NCBI GenBank assembly: GCA_023257325.1
Contig: JALRCP010000043.1
Location: forward strand, 1 to 5,947
Length of the DNA: 5,947 bases
DNA from: Polynucleobacter sp.
GTDB lineage: Bacteria > Pseudomonadota > Gammaproteobacteria > Burkholderiales > Burkholderiaceae
Direction: 5' to 3'
The translations under genes and the position numbers were made by a program. The notes beneath the pieces were generated by a model. The model did not search any database and was not told the origin of the DNA. It worked only from the letters and a program-made list of their open reading frames with translations. Every line of letters begins with the position of its first letter. Within the stretch, counting starts at the first letter, position 1. Below, in pieces: positions 5,115-5,947 of the stretch.

Positions 5115-5903
5115 ATGCCCATGACGATTAATTGGATCTTAGAACGGGTTGAAGAAAGTGGCTCAACGAATGAGGATTTACTCAAACGCTGGCGCGAAGG
5201 TCAATTATGGGAACCCGTAGCCAGAAAGGCATTGAAACAAACTGCTGGTCGAGGTCGCATGGGTAGAACCTGGGTGAGCCAAGACAACCAAGCGCTTACT
5301 TTCTCAGCAGCCTATCCATTTAATAAATCAATTGCTCAACTTTCAGGTCTAAGTCTTGCTTGCGGTCTTGCCGTGATTAAAGGAATTTCATCTGCGACAA
5401 ACATCACTGAGCATCAATTAGAAACGATGGGCTTAGGTCTGAAATGGCCCAATGATGTGTTGCTCCATCAAAAAAAATTAGCCGGTCTTTTAATTGAAGG
5501 CGGACAAACTAATGCGGATCAACCCACTTGGATTGTGATTGGCATTGGCGTTAACTTAAGATCATTTGATGCCATTAAAAATGGCTTAGACCAGGAAATT
5601 GCTGGGCTTGATCAACTTGGTGGCAGCGTTCCTATTGATGCTGATGTTTTATGGTTAGCCATACTGAAAGAATTAGCAGAGGTCATCCAAAAGTTTGAGC
5701 GCGAATCATTTAACTCATTCAAAGAAGAATGGAACAAATGGGATTTATTCAAAAATCAATTGTGTAGCATTTACCAAGATAAAAAAATGCTTCATGAAGG
5801 CATTGAGCGAGGTGTTGATGAATTGGGATACCTACTTCTTGAATCCAATGGTCAAATACAAAAAATTGTGAGTGGCGATGTTTCCTTAAGGAAATTAACA
5901 TGA
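5115..5903 (+). CDS. birA: Biotin--[acetyl-CoA-carboxylase] ligase, no HTH domain
   Basis: The enzyme activates biotin with ATP to biotinyl-AMP and attaches it to the lysine of the biotin carboxyl carrier protein of acetyl-CoA carboxylase. Motifs in order for the 262-residue product: E-S-G-S-T-N (14-19), the adenylate-binding loop G-R-G-R-M-G-R (45-51) followed by T-W, G-L-K-W-P-N-D-V (108-115), K-K-L-A-G-L-L-I-E-G with the key Lys near 121, and I-G-I-G-V-N-L (142-148). A small C-terminal SH3-like domain covers roughly the last 45 residues. There is no N-terminal winged-helix domain, so this is the monofunctional class and not a biotin-operon repressor. ATG at 5115 or 5121 both fit; an upstream ATG at 5037 would overlap VanZ by 64 bases and add nonconserved residues. 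No Shine-Dalgarno precedes the start. The stop overlaps coaX as ATGA. Confidence 0.95.
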   Translation: MPMTINWILERVEESGSTNEDLLKRWREGQLWEPVARKALKQTAGRGRMGRTWVSQDNQALTFSAAYPFNKSIAQLSGLSLACGLAVIKGISSATNITEHQLETMGLGLKWPNDVLLHQKKLAGLLIEGGQTNADQPTWIVIGIGVNLRSFDAIKNGLDQEIAGLDQLGGSVPIDADVLWLAILKELAEVIQKFERESFNSFKEEWNKWDLFKNQLCSIYQDKKMLHEGIERGVDELGYLLLESNGQIQKIVSGDVSLRKLT

Positions 5904-5947
5904 ACTTACTTCTGATTGATGTAGGCAACACGCGCCTCAAATGGGCC
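5900..5947 (+). CDS. coaX: Type III pantothenate kinase, 5' end only
   Basis: Only 16 codons are in the window (M-N-L-L-L-I-D-V-G-N-T-R-L-K-W-A), and the frame runs off the right edge. The D-x-G-N-T-R-x-K-W pattern is the N-terminal phosphate-binding motif of CoaX, which phosphorylates pantothenate as the first step of coenzyme A synthesis. The start ATG overlaps the birA stop (ATGA) and has AAGGA at 5888-5892 seven bases upstream. The birA-coaX order is common in Gram-negative and Gram-positive bacteria, where the two are sometimes fused, which supports the call despite the short visible length. Confidence 0.9.
   Translation, partial: MNLLLIDVGNTRLKWA

Noticed and set aside
5749..5940. Minus-strand frame opposite the birA 3' end and coaX start
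   Set aside because: It spans the antisense of two recognised genes and would cross their ATGA junction, with no supporting motif.

Overview
The window reads as an ordinary stretch of bacterial chromosome. It is AT-leaning and very tightly packed. The protein sequences (LipA, LipB, the thioredoxin-like [2Fe-2S] ferredoxin, the VanZ-family protein, stand-alone BirA followed by CoaX) have a Burkholderiales (betaproteobacterial) flavour. The modest GC content suggests a small-genome freshwater lineage such as Polynucleobacter rather than Burkholderia or Ralstonia. The taxon is an inference from sequence flavour and remembered gene order, not from a database search.

Layout, left to right. (1) A lipoprotein of unknown function on the minus strand runs off the left edge. 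Divergent from it, on the plus strand, is a short TlpA/ResA-like thioredoxin lipoprotein; the two start codons are at most about 60 bp apart. (2) The TlpA-like gene converges on lipA, and their stop codons overlap by 4 bp. (3) From about 5.1 kb back to 1.1 kb, six minus-strand genes form one compact array, in transcription order: VanZ-family membrane protein, thioredoxin-like [2Fe-2S] ferredoxin, alpha/beta hydrolase, DUF493 (YbeD-like), lipB, lipA. The junctions are 8 bp, 0 bp, a 4-bp TTGA overlap (preferred reading), 0 bp and a 4-bp ATGA overlap, which is what a translationally coupled operon looks like. (4) Divergent from VanZ, on the plus strand, birA (biotin-protein ligase without an HTH domain) overlaps by ATGA the first 16 codons of coaX (type III pantothenate kinase), which leaves the right edge.

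Together these genes mostly serve protein-bound and acyl-carrier cofactors. LipB moves octanoate from acyl carrier protein to lipoyl domains, and LipA inserts the two sulfurs. BirA biotinylates acetyl-CoA carboxylase, and CoaX starts coenzyme A synthesis. YbeD-like, ferredoxin and hydrolase proteins are co-transcribed with the lipoate genes and have no proven role there. No gene-free stretch exceeds about 60 bp, and there are no RNA genes, mobile elements or CRISPR arrays. I found no clearly new biological system. The best leads are the ferredoxin/LipA linkage, the TTG-start DUF493 gene overlapping the hydrolase, the possibly leaderless birA start, and the unknown lipoprotein beside an atypical TlpA.
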